Positions 9,357 through 17,883 of a stretch of 64,000 nt of DNA are shown here, in pieces. A program made the translations under genes and the position numbers. The stretch covers positions 558,001 through 622,000 of the forward strand of contig NZ_CVRB01000002.1 of assembly GCF_001048695.1 (NCBI RefSeq), read 5' to 3'. The notes below the pieces were generated by a model. It was not told the origin of the DNA. It saw only the letters and a list, made by a program, of their open reading frames with translations, and made no database searches. Each line of letters opens with the position of its first letter. Positions within the stretch are counted from its first letter, which is position 1. This DNA comes from Neobacillus massiliamazoniensis (GTDB lineage Bacteria; Bacillota; Bacilli; Bacillales; Cytobacillaceae).

Positions 9357-10299
9357 TTTTATCACCCGCTACCTTGAACTGAATAATAGAGAAAAAGACA
9401 ATCAAAATCACAATGGCATAGGAGACTGTCGCTGCATAGCCAAAATCAGGCGTATATTTAAATGAAAGATTGTAGATGTACTGGGATATCGTCATGGTCG
9501 CATTACCAGGTCCACCCTTCGTTATATTCATAACTTCGTCAAACAACTGTAGCGTACCGATGGTTGAAGTGATGGTAGTAAACAAGATAATTGGTTTCAT
9601 CATTGGGATCGTAATCCTGAAAAATTGCTGAATGGATGATGCCCCATCAATTCTTGCCGCTTCATAAATAGATTCATCAATGTTTTGCAGACCTGATAAA
9701 AAGAAGATCATGTTATATCCTGTCCAACGCCAAGTAATGGCTATAATAATCGTAATTTTGGCCCAAAAAGGATCAGTCAGCCATTGAATCGGCTCCGAAA
9801 TATGCACAAGTTTTATGAGTAAAATGTTAATAATGCCATCTTGACTAAACAAGTATTTAAAAATAACGGAATAGGCAACAAGAGAAGTTACGCACGGTAA
9901 AAAGATTGCCGTACGAAAGAAGCCCTTAAGCTTCACTGTTTTATTATTCAATAAAACAGAAAGAAACAATGCAAGAATAATCATGATTGGTACTTGAATA
10001 ATAAGATAAATCACTGTATTTTTTACGGTAGTGAGGAACACTGGATCCTGCACTAAACGAACGTAATTATCAAGACCAACAAATTGTAGATTAACTCCAG
10101 TACCTGAATGAAACGACAGAATGAGGGATTGAATCATCGGATAGAAATAAAATAAGCAAATCATCAGGGTAGCAATTGAAATAAAAGCCCATCCAATCAC
10201 TGCGTTTTTAGCACGGAGGCTACGGCTGGATTTGGATGTTTGAAAGCTCTGTTTCGGCTTACCTGTTTGAAGACCATGGTTGGCTTTTGCGGGTATCAC
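9349..10299 (-). CDS. Carbohydrate ABC transporter permease, MalF/LacF type
   Basis: 316 residues, first permease of the pair. It has an N-terminal cytoplasmic tail, six or so membrane helices and the EAA loop YEAARIDGASSIQQFFRITIP. The upstream ATG at 10329 has no ribosome-binding site; GTG at 10299 has AAGGAG 9 nt upstream and is preferred. It follows the binding-protein gene but is separated from it by a strong terminator hairpin, an arrangement that lowers permease expression relative to binding protein. Confidence 0.93.
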   Translation of the reverse strand: MIPAKANHGLQTGKPKQSFQTSKSSRSLRAKNAVIGWAFISIATLMICLFYFYPMIQSLILSFHSGTGVNLQFVGLDNYVRLVQDPVFLTTVKNTVIYLIIQVPIMIILALFLSVLLNNKTVKLKGFFRTAIFLPCVTSLVAYSVIFKYLFSQDGIINILLIKLVHISEPIQWLTDPFWAKITIIIAITWRWTGYNMIFFLSGLQNIDESIYEAARIDGASSIQQFFRITIPMMKPIILFTTITSTIGTLQLFDEVMNITKGGPGNATMTISQYIYNLSFKYTPDFGYAATVSYAIVILIVFFSIIQFKVAGDKNG

Positions 10300-10375
10300 A
10301 TCAATCAACTCCTTATATGAAACGTTCAAGCGCCCGCTTAGCGCTGGAACTACAAGTAAATTTTTTTTATCTTAT

Positions 10376-10456
10376 AAAAAAGCCTCAGAAAATCTCGCCT
10401 GACACAGAATGTCTCCGTAAAATTGAGAAGGAGATGCAGGCGAATTTCCGAGGCTT
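10376..10456 (-). terminator. Hairpin terminator between binding-protein and permease genes
   Basis: On the minus strand AAGCCTCGG and CGCCTG pair with CAGGCG and TGAGGCTT, and the hairpin ends in TTTTTT. It lies inside the operon, after the binding-protein gene, so it probably works as a partial terminator setting high binding protein and low permease levels. Confidence 0.8.
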
Positions 10457-10508
10457 GGTTTTTAATCCTTTTATCTAAAATTAAGTTGTGGTTTATTCGT
10501 TTTGTCTA

Positions 10509-11795
10509 TTATTTAATTTGCTGTTCTGCCTGTTTTTGAGCATCTTCTAGAACCTTATCAAGATCTTTACCTTTTAGGTAGTCCTGCATGGAAACAGTTA
10601 GAATATCCTCAATCGCGTAAGTGTGTAAGCCGTAATTTACTTGAGGGATTTGATCTGTCCAACTTGCAAAATCAGCAATCACTTTCTGACCTCCGAAGAA
10701 ATCATCGCTAACTCGATAGGCGTCGCCTTTTGAAGCTGGCTTATAAGTACCAAGAGCGCCCATTTTTTTCGCCAAAGTTTGATAAAAATCAACATTCGAA
10801 CCGAAAGTTTTTGCTAAGAATTCTGCTGCCTTTTCTTTGCCTGGAACATTCAGAACATACCAAGAGCTTCCTCCTAAGTTGGTGGCGTTACCGGAGCTTG
10901 CTACACCTGAAAGCTTAGGAAGAGGAGCAACTGCCCACTTTCCGGATTGGGATGCCTCAGCTTTAATAGAACCGGTGATCCAGTTACCTGTAGGAACAGT
11001 TGCAACTGCTCCGCTGTTAAAGCCTGCAACAAACTGGCTCCAGTCAGATACAGGTTTTACAATATCCGCATCTACAATAGCTTTATATGTTTTAAATGCT
11101 TCCTTCAATGCTGCGTTGCCTGCCAAGTCAGGTGTAACTCCATCACTCTTTGAATACCAAGAACCACTGGACTGAATCATCATACGAATAATGCCAAGGT
11201 CTTTTGGATCAAGTGTTAGCATCGCTTTACCTGTTGTGGCTTTTACTTTTTTACCTATTTCAATATATTTGTTCCAATCAATATTTTTTAAATCATCAAT
11301 TGTATAGCCAGCTTGTTTAAAATAATCAGTTCTTACATATAGTCCAGCGACACCAGTATCAAATGGGATTCCATAGTGCTTACCGTTTAAGCTAGTAGGA
11401 GCTAGTTTATATTGAGCAAAATCATCCGCATTAAAGGCTTTGCTTAAATCATAGAACGCATCTGGATAGGCCTTAATGAAACTTTGAGCACGATAATCTT
11501 CAATTAAGACAATATTCGGTAACCCTTTAGTGGTACCAGAGCTTAAGCTTGTGTTTAGCTTTTGAACAATGTCAGCTTGAGCGTTTTCAATGATCTTAAT
11601 ATTAAGCTTTGGATCTATAGACTTATAAGCGTCTTTTGCAAGATTCATTGCTTTAATGTTAAAGTTAGGATCCCATGCCATGACGGTTATATCATTCGTA
11701 TCCTTTGTGCTGCCAGAAGTTTTTTCTTTTGATCCAGAAGAACAGGCAGACAATAACAATATACTTGCTAAAAACAGTGCCAGTACCTTTTTCAT
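10509..11795 (-). CDS. Extracellular sugar-binding lipoprotein of an ABC importer
   Basis: 428 residues. The N-terminus is a lipoprotein signal, MKKVLALFLASILLLSAC, with the lipidated Cys at residue 18. The mature part is a family 1 solute-binding protein (GKHYGIPFDTGVAGLYVRTDYF; VPTGNWITGSI). It delivers sugar to the two permeases downstream. ATG at 11795 is chosen over the ATG at 11810 because GGGGGG sits 7 nt before it. A cre-like site precedes it, and the kinase gene lies upstream on the same strand. Substrate unproven; a galactoside is inferred from the linked lacZ. Confidence 0.93.
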   Translation of the reverse strand: MKKVLALFLASILLLSACSSGSKEKTSGSTKDTNDITVMAWDPNFNIKAMNLAKDAYKSIDPKLNIKIIENAQADIVQKLNTSLSSGTTKGLPNIVLIEDYRAQSFIKAYPDAFYDLSKAFNADDFAQYKLAPTSLNGKHYGIPFDTGVAGLYVRTDYFKQAGYTIDDLKNIDWNKYIEIGKKVKATTGKAMLTLDPKDLGIIRMMIQSSGSWYSKSDGVTPDLAGNAALKEAFKTYKAIVDADIVKPVSDWSQFVAGFNSGAVATVPTGNWITGSIKAEASQSGKWAVAPLPKLSGVASSGNATNLGGSSWYVLNVPGKEKAAEFLAKTFGSNVDFYQTLAKKMGALGTYKPASKGDAYRVSDDFFGGQKVIADFASWTDQIPQVNYGLHTYAIEDILTVSMQDYLKGKDLDKVLEDAQKQAEQQIK

Positions 11796-11919
11796 TGGTA
11801 TTCCCCCCAATAATATATGGATAAAGTAAGCGTTGTCTCATTACAAACATTATGTTAGCACCATTCTTAGGAGAACAGTTATGACGATATTTTTGTGAAT
11901 TGGTAATATTTTTATCAAA

Positions 11920-11933
11920 TGAATGCGTTTTCA
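11920..11933. promoter_or_regulatory. cre-like site upstream of the binding-protein gene
   Basis: TGAATGCGTTTTCA matches the CcpA operator consensus TGWAANCGNTNWCA at all but one position. It lies between the kinase gene and the binding-protein gene, so carbon catabolite repression of the transporter-lacZ part is likely. Confidence 0.6.
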
Positions 11934-11972
11934 TTTTTTCGATTGTACTATTTTTGGATTCTATGACTTTAT

Positions 11973-13745
11973 TTATTTTGTTTGAATGGGCAACGTGATT
12001 CGCACCTTTGTCCCTTTTCCAGGATCGCTCGAAATCGTTACACCATAGGATTCGCCGAAGATAAGCTGAATCCGGTCATGGACATTTCGTACGCCAATTC
12101 CTGAAAAAAGCTGCTGGTTTCGTTTCGTTTTTGGAAGGTTGCTGTCAGATGTAACTTCCATTCCGTCGCCATTATCCACCACTTCACAAATCAAATTTTC
12201 TCCCTCTCGCCACACTAGGACATTGATCGACCCCTCGGGCTTATGGTTAAAACCATGAAAAAATGCGTTTTCCATAAAGGGCTGCAAAATTAGTTTAGGT
12301 ACAGGATACTCCATACAATCCGGAGCAACGAAATAATTTACTTTAATTCGATTACCATAACGTTTTTGATTAATAAACACATAGTTTTTCAAATTTTCTA
12401 TTTCTATCTTAACTGGGATGGTTTCACTAACATTTCCAATCGTGTTCTGCAGCAAAGAAATTAACGCATTAATCATCGCCTCTGTCTCTTTTTTTCCATC
12501 CTGCTGCACCATAAATTTTATGGAAGCCAGGGTATTGTATAAGAAATGTGGGTTAATTTGCTGCTGCAGAGCGGCCAGTTCTGCATTACGTTTTTGCTTT
12601 TGCGATATGATCAGCTGCTCTACATACTCATGGAGTTCATCGAGCATGGAATTAAAGGCATTGCCGATTTGCCTAGTTTCATAAGTACCTGTGACCGAAA
12701 CATAGCGATTGAATTCGTGTTTTGGGACATTACTAATTTGCTTAACCAAACTCGATAACGAATTTGTTAACCGCCTTGATGCCAGAAGGACAATAATAAG
12801 TGCCACAAAGACGATACCCATAGAAATGAGGAGGATTTCCTTCTTATCGACTAAATCTCCAAATACCGTTTGTTTGTCGATAATATTAAATAAGTACATA
12901 TCAAAAGATGGAAGATAGTCCATCAAAATAATTTGTTCCTTGCCCATAAAGTTTCCGACTATGTATTGTTGAGAATGGTCGTCTAGTTTAGCAGCATATT
13001 TCATAAGATCTTTAGATTTTTCTCCGATAAGCTTAGTCTGATTGCTTGAAACAATAACCCCGGATTTGTTGACGAGAAAAACATTATTTCCAGAACTTGT
13101 GTAGTTAGTGTAAAACTTTCTAAATTTACTTTCTTGAATTGCAAAAAACATCGAACCATAAACGGTTCCGGAAATACGATCCATTAAGGCCTTGGAAGCG
13201 ACAATAAATCGCTCTCCCCCCTTTTCCGGAGTTTGATTTGGTCTATAATCGTATTGATACATCAACCGCTTTGGTTCTTTAAGGGTATTGGTGGTTAAGA
13301 CACTTTTCTTCAGTTCTTGATCGGAAATCGGCCAGTAATTACGCCCCGTCCCGAAGCTGGTCCCATTTCTTCCGTTTAGGATGATTTCTACATCAAACGA
13401 GTCAAAATTTGATTTGATCCGTTCTATTTGTTTTTCCATATAAAAATAAGAGTTCATTTGTTGGGCATTGGTTTGTGGCTCGGTAAGAATCGACCTAATA
13501 TTGCCGCTTTCCAAGATATTGTTTGCCGCAACCACAATATTATAGTTAAACGACTCAAAGCTGTCTTTTACCTGATTCATCACTTTAGCGTTCAAGATAC
13601 TAAATTTTCTAAAGAAAAATTGCTCCGACATTCGAATTGTCGTCCACGTAATCGTGACTGAAACTATGATAATAGTCATGACAGTTATAAGAGACATCGT
13701 AATAAATAATCCGTTATGTTGGAATCGTTCAGGTATGAATCTCAT
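11973..13745 (-). CDS. Sensor histidine kinase, YesM family
   Basis: 590 residues. One membrane helix near residues 15-37, an extracellular sensor region to about 290 (double-Cache-like), a second helix near 295-318, a HAMP-like linker, then the LytS/YesM-type kinase domain with QQINPHFLYNTLASIKF (phospho-acceptor His) and an ATPase domain with DNGDGM and GIGVRNVHDRIQL. It senses a ligand outside the cell and phosphorylates the AraC-type regulator encoded 16 bp upstream on the same strand. The ribosome-binding site is weak, consistent with coupling to the preceding gene. Its role is inferred to be galactoside sensing. Confidence 0.92.
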   Translation of the reverse strand: MRFIPERFQHNGLFITMSLITVMTIIIVSVTITWTTIRMSEQFFFRKFSILNAKVMNQVKDSFESFNYNIVVAANNILESGNIRSILTEPQTNAQQMNSYFYMEKQIERIKSNFDSFDVEIILNGRNGTSFGTGRNYWPISDQELKKSVLTTNTLKEPKRLMYQYDYRPNQTPEKGGERFIVASKALMDRISGTVYGSMFFAIQESKFRKFYTNYTSSGNNVFLVNKSGVIVSSNQTKLIGEKSKDLMKYAAKLDDHSQQYIVGNFMGKEQIILMDYLPSFDMYLFNIIDKQTVFGDLVDKKEILLISMGIVFVALIIVLLASRRLTNSLSSLVKQISNVPKHEFNRYVSVTGTYETRQIGNAFNSMLDELHEYVEQLIISQKQKRNAELAALQQQINPHFLYNTLASIKFMVQQDGKKETEAMINALISLLQNTIGNVSETIPVKIEIENLKNYVFINQKRYGNRIKVNYFVAPDCMEYPVPKLILQPFMENAFFHGFNHKPEGSINVLVWREGENLICEVVDNGDGMEVTSDSNLPKTKRNQQLFSGIGVRNVHDRIQLIFGESYGVTISSDPGKGTKVRITLPIQTK

Positions 13746-13761
13746 ATTTTTTCATCTCTTA

Positions 13762-15315
13762 TCATAAGTATTGTGTTCGTTTATATTGGCTAGGGGATAC
13801 CCTCTTGATTTTCTTAAATACCTTACAAAAGTAACTGTGGTCAGAATAACCGACCATACCGCTGATTTCAGAGATGGTTGCTGTTCCCATAATTAGTAGT
13901 CTAGATGCTTCTTCGACTCGGATTTTGTTCAAGTATTCAATAAACCTTTCGTTATTATGTGCTGAAAAGTAGCTTGATAGATAAGAGGGATTAAAATGAA
14001 AATGCTTTGCTACTGATTTTAACGTAAGCGGCTCGGCATAATGGGCCTTGATGTATTCCATCAGCTTCTTCATATTGGCATTTTCCGGCTGATTTTCCAT
14101 TGAGAATATGCAGTTCTTCACTTCCTCGATAAAACAGTCTAATAGTTGGACAACCTCTTTAAATGTAAGCGCTTTATCAATGGACTTAAAATAAGAGTAC
14201 TTGGATTTTTCCAGTACCTTCACATCATATTCCATATTAGTGAGAAAGATAGTGATATTAAAAATTATGTTTCCGAAAAAAGCTTTATATTCAAACACAT
14301 CCGTTGTATAACAACCAGATAATTTCGTGACATGGTCCTTTAAATAGCGAAAAGCTGCATCAAAGTGCTTCTGCTTAAAATCTCCTGTAAACCGATCAAG
14401 GTTAAAGTTTTCACACTTAGGCAGCGGCTTTGGCAAGACTTTTTCCATTAAAAGAGGCAGCTCTGGAAAATAAAATCGATAATTTAATAGTTTTAAAAGA
14501 CTACACTTGTAGATGTTCCCAATTTGTGAAAAATCGGCGAACGCCTCACTCATAGCGAAACCAACATCTTGAATAGTTTCTGCTAATTTATGGGCAAATT
14601 TAAAGACATCGTCCCTATCACCCTTGCGGTAATTGAGGATGAATACAATTAAATTTTGTTCAACGTTAAAGGAATAGTGAACAACCTGGCTAATGTTTAA
14701 TTGGAGTTCACTTACAATTTTTCCGGTTATGTATTTTGGAAATTCAACCATATCATTAGTAGGATGATTCTTTACGTCGACACCCAATAAACTGTAATAA
14801 CTATTTGGAAAAGTCTCGGATATTGACTTTGTATCAAAATTCACCTCATACCCCGAAATCAATTTATTGATGATTTGCCCAATTGAAAGATTGACATCTA
14901 GTTGATTTTTCACAGGCTGGAACGATGGAATTCTCCTTGCCGCTGACTTCAATGCCATTAACAGCTCACCTGCATCGAGCTTAGGCTTTAAAATATAATC
15001 AATAACACCATTTTGAAAGGTTGAGCGGACATAGTCGAAATCTCCAAAACTACTTAGGATGATGATTTCAATTTTAGGATATCTTTCCTTCACGATTCTC
15101 GTTAATTCTTCCCCGTCCATGATCGGCATCACGATATCAGTAATAATAAGATGCGGATTTGTTATTTCAATTAACTCCAACGCTTCCTGACCGTTCGAGG
15201 CTTCTCCAACGATAGAAAACCCTTCTTTCTCCCAATTAATATAATGTTTAATGCCTTGTCTGATTAATATCTCATCGTCTACAATCAGTACTCTACATAG
15301 TTCCCCAGTCGCCAA
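13762..15315 (-). CDS. Response regulator with AraC-type DNA-binding domain, YesN family
   Basis: 517 residues from the chosen start. Receiver domain at about 7-125 (CRVLIVDDEILIRQG; Asp in LIITDIVMPIMDG; Lys in YILKPKL), a long middle region, and an AraC helix-turn-helix pair over the last 100 residues (YIKAHYAEPLTLKSVAKHF; GYSDHSYFCKVFKK). The reading frame is open for 100 more codons upstream, but AGGAGG stands 7 nt before TTG at 15315 and a promoter lies inside the extension, so the short form is right. First gene of the run that continues with the YesM-type kinase. Confidence 0.9.
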   Translation of the reverse strand: MATGELCRVLIVDDEILIRQGIKHYINWEKEGFSIVGEASNGQEALELIEITNPHLIITDIVMPIMDGEELTRIVKERYPKIEIIILSSFGDFDYVRSTFQNGVIDYILKPKLDAGELLMALKSAARRIPSFQPVKNQLDVNLSIGQIINKLISGYEVNFDTKSISETFPNSYYSLLGVDVKNHPTNDMVEFPKYITGKIVSELQLNISQVVHYSFNVEQNLIVFILNYRKGDRDDVFKFAHKLAETIQDVGFAMSEAFADFSQIGNIYKCSLLKLLNYRFYFPELPLLMEKVLPKPLPKCENFNLDRFTGDFKQKHFDAAFRYLKDHVTKLSGCYTTDVFEYKAFFGNIIFNITIFLTNMEYDVKVLEKSKYSYFKSIDKALTFKEVVQLLDCFIEEVKNCIFSMENQPENANMKKLMEYIKAHYAEPLTLKSVAKHFHFNPSYLSSYFSAHNNERFIEYLNKIRVEEASRLLIMGTATISEISGMVGYSDHSYFCKVFKKIKRVSPSQYKRTQYL

Positions 15316-15400
15316 CTCAATCCCTCCTGATGACGGCATAATCAATATTTTAAATTCCCTATAATTTGATTGTGCTAGCATTTTGTCTTTATATTTCTGA

Positions 15401-15429
15401 ATTATAGTAGTATTGTCTGCTACCAACAA
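15401..15429 (-). promoter_or_regulatory. Probable sigma-A promoter of the response-regulator operon
   Basis: On the minus strand TTGTTG (15429-15424), a 17-bp spacer and a perfect TATAAT (15406-15401). Transcription would start near 15394, about 80 bp before the TTG start, which supports that start choice. Confidence 0.6.
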
Positions 15430-15689
15430 TGCACGTCCAATACCATCTTCTAAGGGAAAAGTAACTTTCCCTATTTTCATCTTAACCTTTCTAATTGGAG
15501 GATACAACGAGGTTGAAATGAAATCAATCCTTATTATCAGAAAATTCATACTAAAAAAACAACAGACAGATACATAGTACTCCTTATTCGTATTAGGAAA
15601 GAAAGGCTTAGCCATCCCGAGCTTATAGTTAGATAAGAATATTGAACATTTATATTAGGTGTGATATGCTCAAAACAAATAACGAATTA

Positions 15690-15770
15690 CTAATGCAGTA
15701 ACTGACGACATTTGTGGAAATGACCACTTGGAAGCTGCATTTTTATATTGTCGGGTCGTCTGGGCAGAGA
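15690..15770 (+). ncRNA. ZTP (pfl) riboswitch upstream of folD
   Basis: The stretch holds the conserved pieces of the ZTP/ZMP aptamer: ACTGACGAC, an intervening hairpin GTGGAAATGACCAC, then the 3' conserved part GGGTCGTCTGGGC. ZTP riboswitches sense the purine intermediate AICAR phosphates and switch on folate and purine genes, folD being a classic target. A terminator follows at once. Confidence 0.88.
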
Positions 15771-15798
15771 TAGGGGTATATTTCCCTATCTCTTTTAT
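15766..15798 (+). terminator. Expression-platform terminator of the ZTP riboswitch
   Basis: AGAGATAGGG (15766-15775) pairs perfectly with CCCTATCTCT (15784-15793) and is followed by a T-rich tract. Ligand binding to the aptamer is expected to prevent this hairpin. Confidence 0.85.
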
Positions 15799-15819
15799 TA
15801 TTTTTAAGGAGGAACTTTC

Positions 15820-16653
15820 ATGAACAAGATTATTTTAGACGGGAAACTTGTTGCGAAAAACATCACAGAAACCTTAAAAGAACGAGTTAGTATTTTAAAA
15901 ACAAAAGGAATCACTCCTTGCCTGGCAACTATTTTAGTAGGTGATGACCCATCTTCTGAGACGTATGTGAAAATGAAGGGAAATGCTTGTGAAAGAATTG
16001 GAATTAAATCATTACGTATTCATCTTCCAAAAGAAACAGAAACAGCTGATCTCTTAAAAACGATTGAGGAATTAAATCAAGATGAAACCGTTCACGGTAT
16101 TCTTCTTCAACATCCAGTACCTTCTCATATTGATGAGCGAAAAGCGTTTGAATCGATCGATATTCGAAAGGATGTAGACGGAGTAACCAGTACAGGATAT
16201 GGTCAAACCGCTTTTGGTTTTGGCAAATACCCTTCATGCACACCAGCAGCGATCATGGAAATCATAAAATTTTATCACCTTCCAATTGACGGTAAACATG
16301 CTGTCGTTGTAGGACGGAGCCCGATTCTTGGGAAACCTGTATCAGCATTACTTTTAAATGAGAATGCAACGGTTACTACTTGTCATTCCCACACGGCGAA
16401 TTTGCCTGAAATCGTAAAACAAGCTGATATTCTCGTTGCAGCTGTAGGAAAACCTAATTTTATACAAGGTGATTGGATTAAAAAGGGTGCTGTTGTCTTA
16501 GATGCTGGATATAACAAAGGAAATATCGGTGATGTAGATTACGAAGCGTGCTATGAAAATGCAAGTGCCATTACCCCTGTTCCTGGTGGTGTAGGTCCTG
16601 TGACAATCTCTATGTTATTAAAACATACTGTAGATGCAGCAGAACTTGTATAA
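15820..16653 (+). CDS. folD: Bifunctional methylenetetrahydrofolate dehydrogenase/cyclohydrolase, divergent FolD
   Basis: 277 residues, normal FolD length. It interconverts 5,10-methylene-, 5,10-methenyl- and 10-formyl-tetrahydrofolate with NADP. The catalytic Tyr and Lys are present in SSETYVKMK, the VVGRSPILGKP nucleotide loop is intact and TPVPGGVGPVT is conserved. However, the usual KDVDGFHP...N.G stretch reads KDVDGVTSTGYG, CTPxG reads CTPAA, and DVGIN reads DAGYN. It looks like a divergent paralogue, perhaps beside a standard FolD elsewhere. Clear AAGGAGG ribosome-binding site; controlled by the upstream ZTP riboswitch. Confidence 0.92.
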   Translation: MNKIILDGKLVAKNITETLKERVSILKTKGITPCLATILVGDDPSSETYVKMKGNACERIGIKSLRIHLPKETETADLLKTIEELNQDETVHGILLQHPVPSHIDERKAFESIDIRKDVDGVTSTGYGQTAFGFGKYPSCTPAAIMEIIKFYHLPIDGKHAVVVGRSPILGKPVSALLLNENATVTTCHSHTANLPEIVKQADILVAAVGKPNFIQGDWIKKGAVVLDAGYNKGNIGDVDYEACYENASAITPVPGGVGPVTISMLLKHTVDAAELV

Positions 16654-16715
16654 AATCAGTATAAGTTTATTCATTGCATAACTAAAAAGAGGATACGCCA
16701 TGGCATATCCCCACG

Positions 16716-16752
16716 CCCCAAGATGAATATTATTATTCACCTTGGGGTTTTC
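16716..16752 (+). terminator. Terminator after folD
   Basis: CCCCAAG and TGAATA pair with TATTCA and CTTGGGG, followed by TTTTCT. A smaller GGATACGCC/GGCATATCC hairpin lies just before it. Confidence 0.8.
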
Positions 16753-16873
16753 TATTAAAATAATCAGGCGCATATAAATTAATTAAAAGGATTCTTGAGG
16801 AATTGAAATCTTTATTTATCGAACTTGAAGGGCGTGCATGTTTAAGAAGATTAATGGTTTTTTAATATATCAA

Positions 16874-17758
16874 TTAATGATATGGTCTTATATTTAATAA
16901 CTGAGGGACCGTGACAAAATTATACCCTTCTTGACGTAATGTCTGGATGACATATGGCAATGCTTGAATCGTATCAAGTAGACTTTCTCCCCTGCCACCC
17001 GCACAATGCTGTAAGATGATCGAACCTGGTCCAGCATGCGCTAATATATTTGCTGCAACTTGTGGTCCAGTAAGTCCATCCCAGTCTAAGCTATCAACGT
17101 TCCAAAAGATAATCTTATCTCTAAGAGACATAATTTCACGAATAACATCTAAGTTTAGTGCCCCGTAAGGAGGTCGAAAAAGTACAGGCCTCATTCCAGT
17201 TAAGCGATTGACTTCGTTCGCTGTTCCTTCAATCTGACCCCGTACTTCATTCAATGGAATTTTAGTAAAGTTAGGATGACTCCATGAATGATTTCCTACC
17301 ACATGACCTTCTCTTATTATTCTTGTAAGCACTTGAGGATTTTGTTGAATGCGCTGCCCAACACACATAAATGTTCCTTTTATATTGTAACGATTTAAAA
17401 CATCAAGAACTTGCGGAGTCCAAACATTATCTGGTCCATCATCAAATGTTAGCGAGACTAACCTTCGATTTGTCGGTCCGTGCAAAATCACTTCATTCGG
17501 GAACATGGAAGACCAATCAACATGTTGAGTATGTGGAGGTCTTTCTGCAAGTCGTTCCGGCCCATGTTGAAGAGGGGCCAGTTGCCTTATGAAATCCTGC
17601 TCCTTTCCCAAAGATATTTGACTGGGATTACTTATAACACTACGAAACGGATCCGGATAGAAGAAAGTTTGATTATCAATCCCCATAGATGGTTCATAAA
17701 GATAAAATGGTTTTTGTTGCAAATAAGAGTGTGTATAAAACTGGTTAGGCTTAAACAT
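16874..17758 (-). CDS. Polysaccharide deacetylase (NodB domain), no signal peptide
   Basis: 294 residues. A NodB domain fills the C-terminal two-thirds: catalytic-base motif TFDDGPD, metal-binding HSWSH, and RPPYG. Such enzymes deacetylate peptidoglycan or chitin-like polymers and are normally secreted. Here the first ~90 residues are polar and aromatic (FKPNQFYTHSYLQQKPFYLY) with no signal peptide or membrane anchor, which suggests a spore-associated protein or another export route. ATG at 17758 is chosen because GGGTGAT precedes it. Monocistronic; substrate unknown. Confidence 0.88.
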   Translation of the reverse strand: MFKPNQFYTHSYLQQKPFYLYEPSMGIDNQTFFYPDPFRSVISNPSQISLGKEQDFIRQLAPLQHGPERLAERPPHTQHVDWSSMFPNEVILHGPTNRRLVSLTFDDGPDNVWTPQVLDVLNRYNIKGTFMCVGQRIQQNPQVLTRIIREGHVVGNHSWSHPNFTKIPLNEVRGQIEGTANEVNRLTGMRPVLFRPPYGALNLDVIREIMSLRDKIIFWNVDSLDWDGLTGPQVAANILAHAGPGSIILQHCAGGRGESLLDTIQALPYVIQTLRQEGYNFVTVPQLLNIRPYH

Positions 17759-17883
17759 GTTTATCACCCACATAAAATTTAGTCTTTCATAGTATATGGG
17801 GAATCACCCAACATGTTATATATTAATCACTTTTTTGTGCTTTTAGCATCTCAAAAGTTCACCAAAGAAATAATCGATCGTTC

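Noticed and set aside
15316-15615. 100-residue N-terminal extension of the response regulator
   Set aside because: A sigma-A promoter with a 17-bp spacer lies inside it, and AGGAGG stands 7 nt before TTG 15315, where the receiver domain begins.
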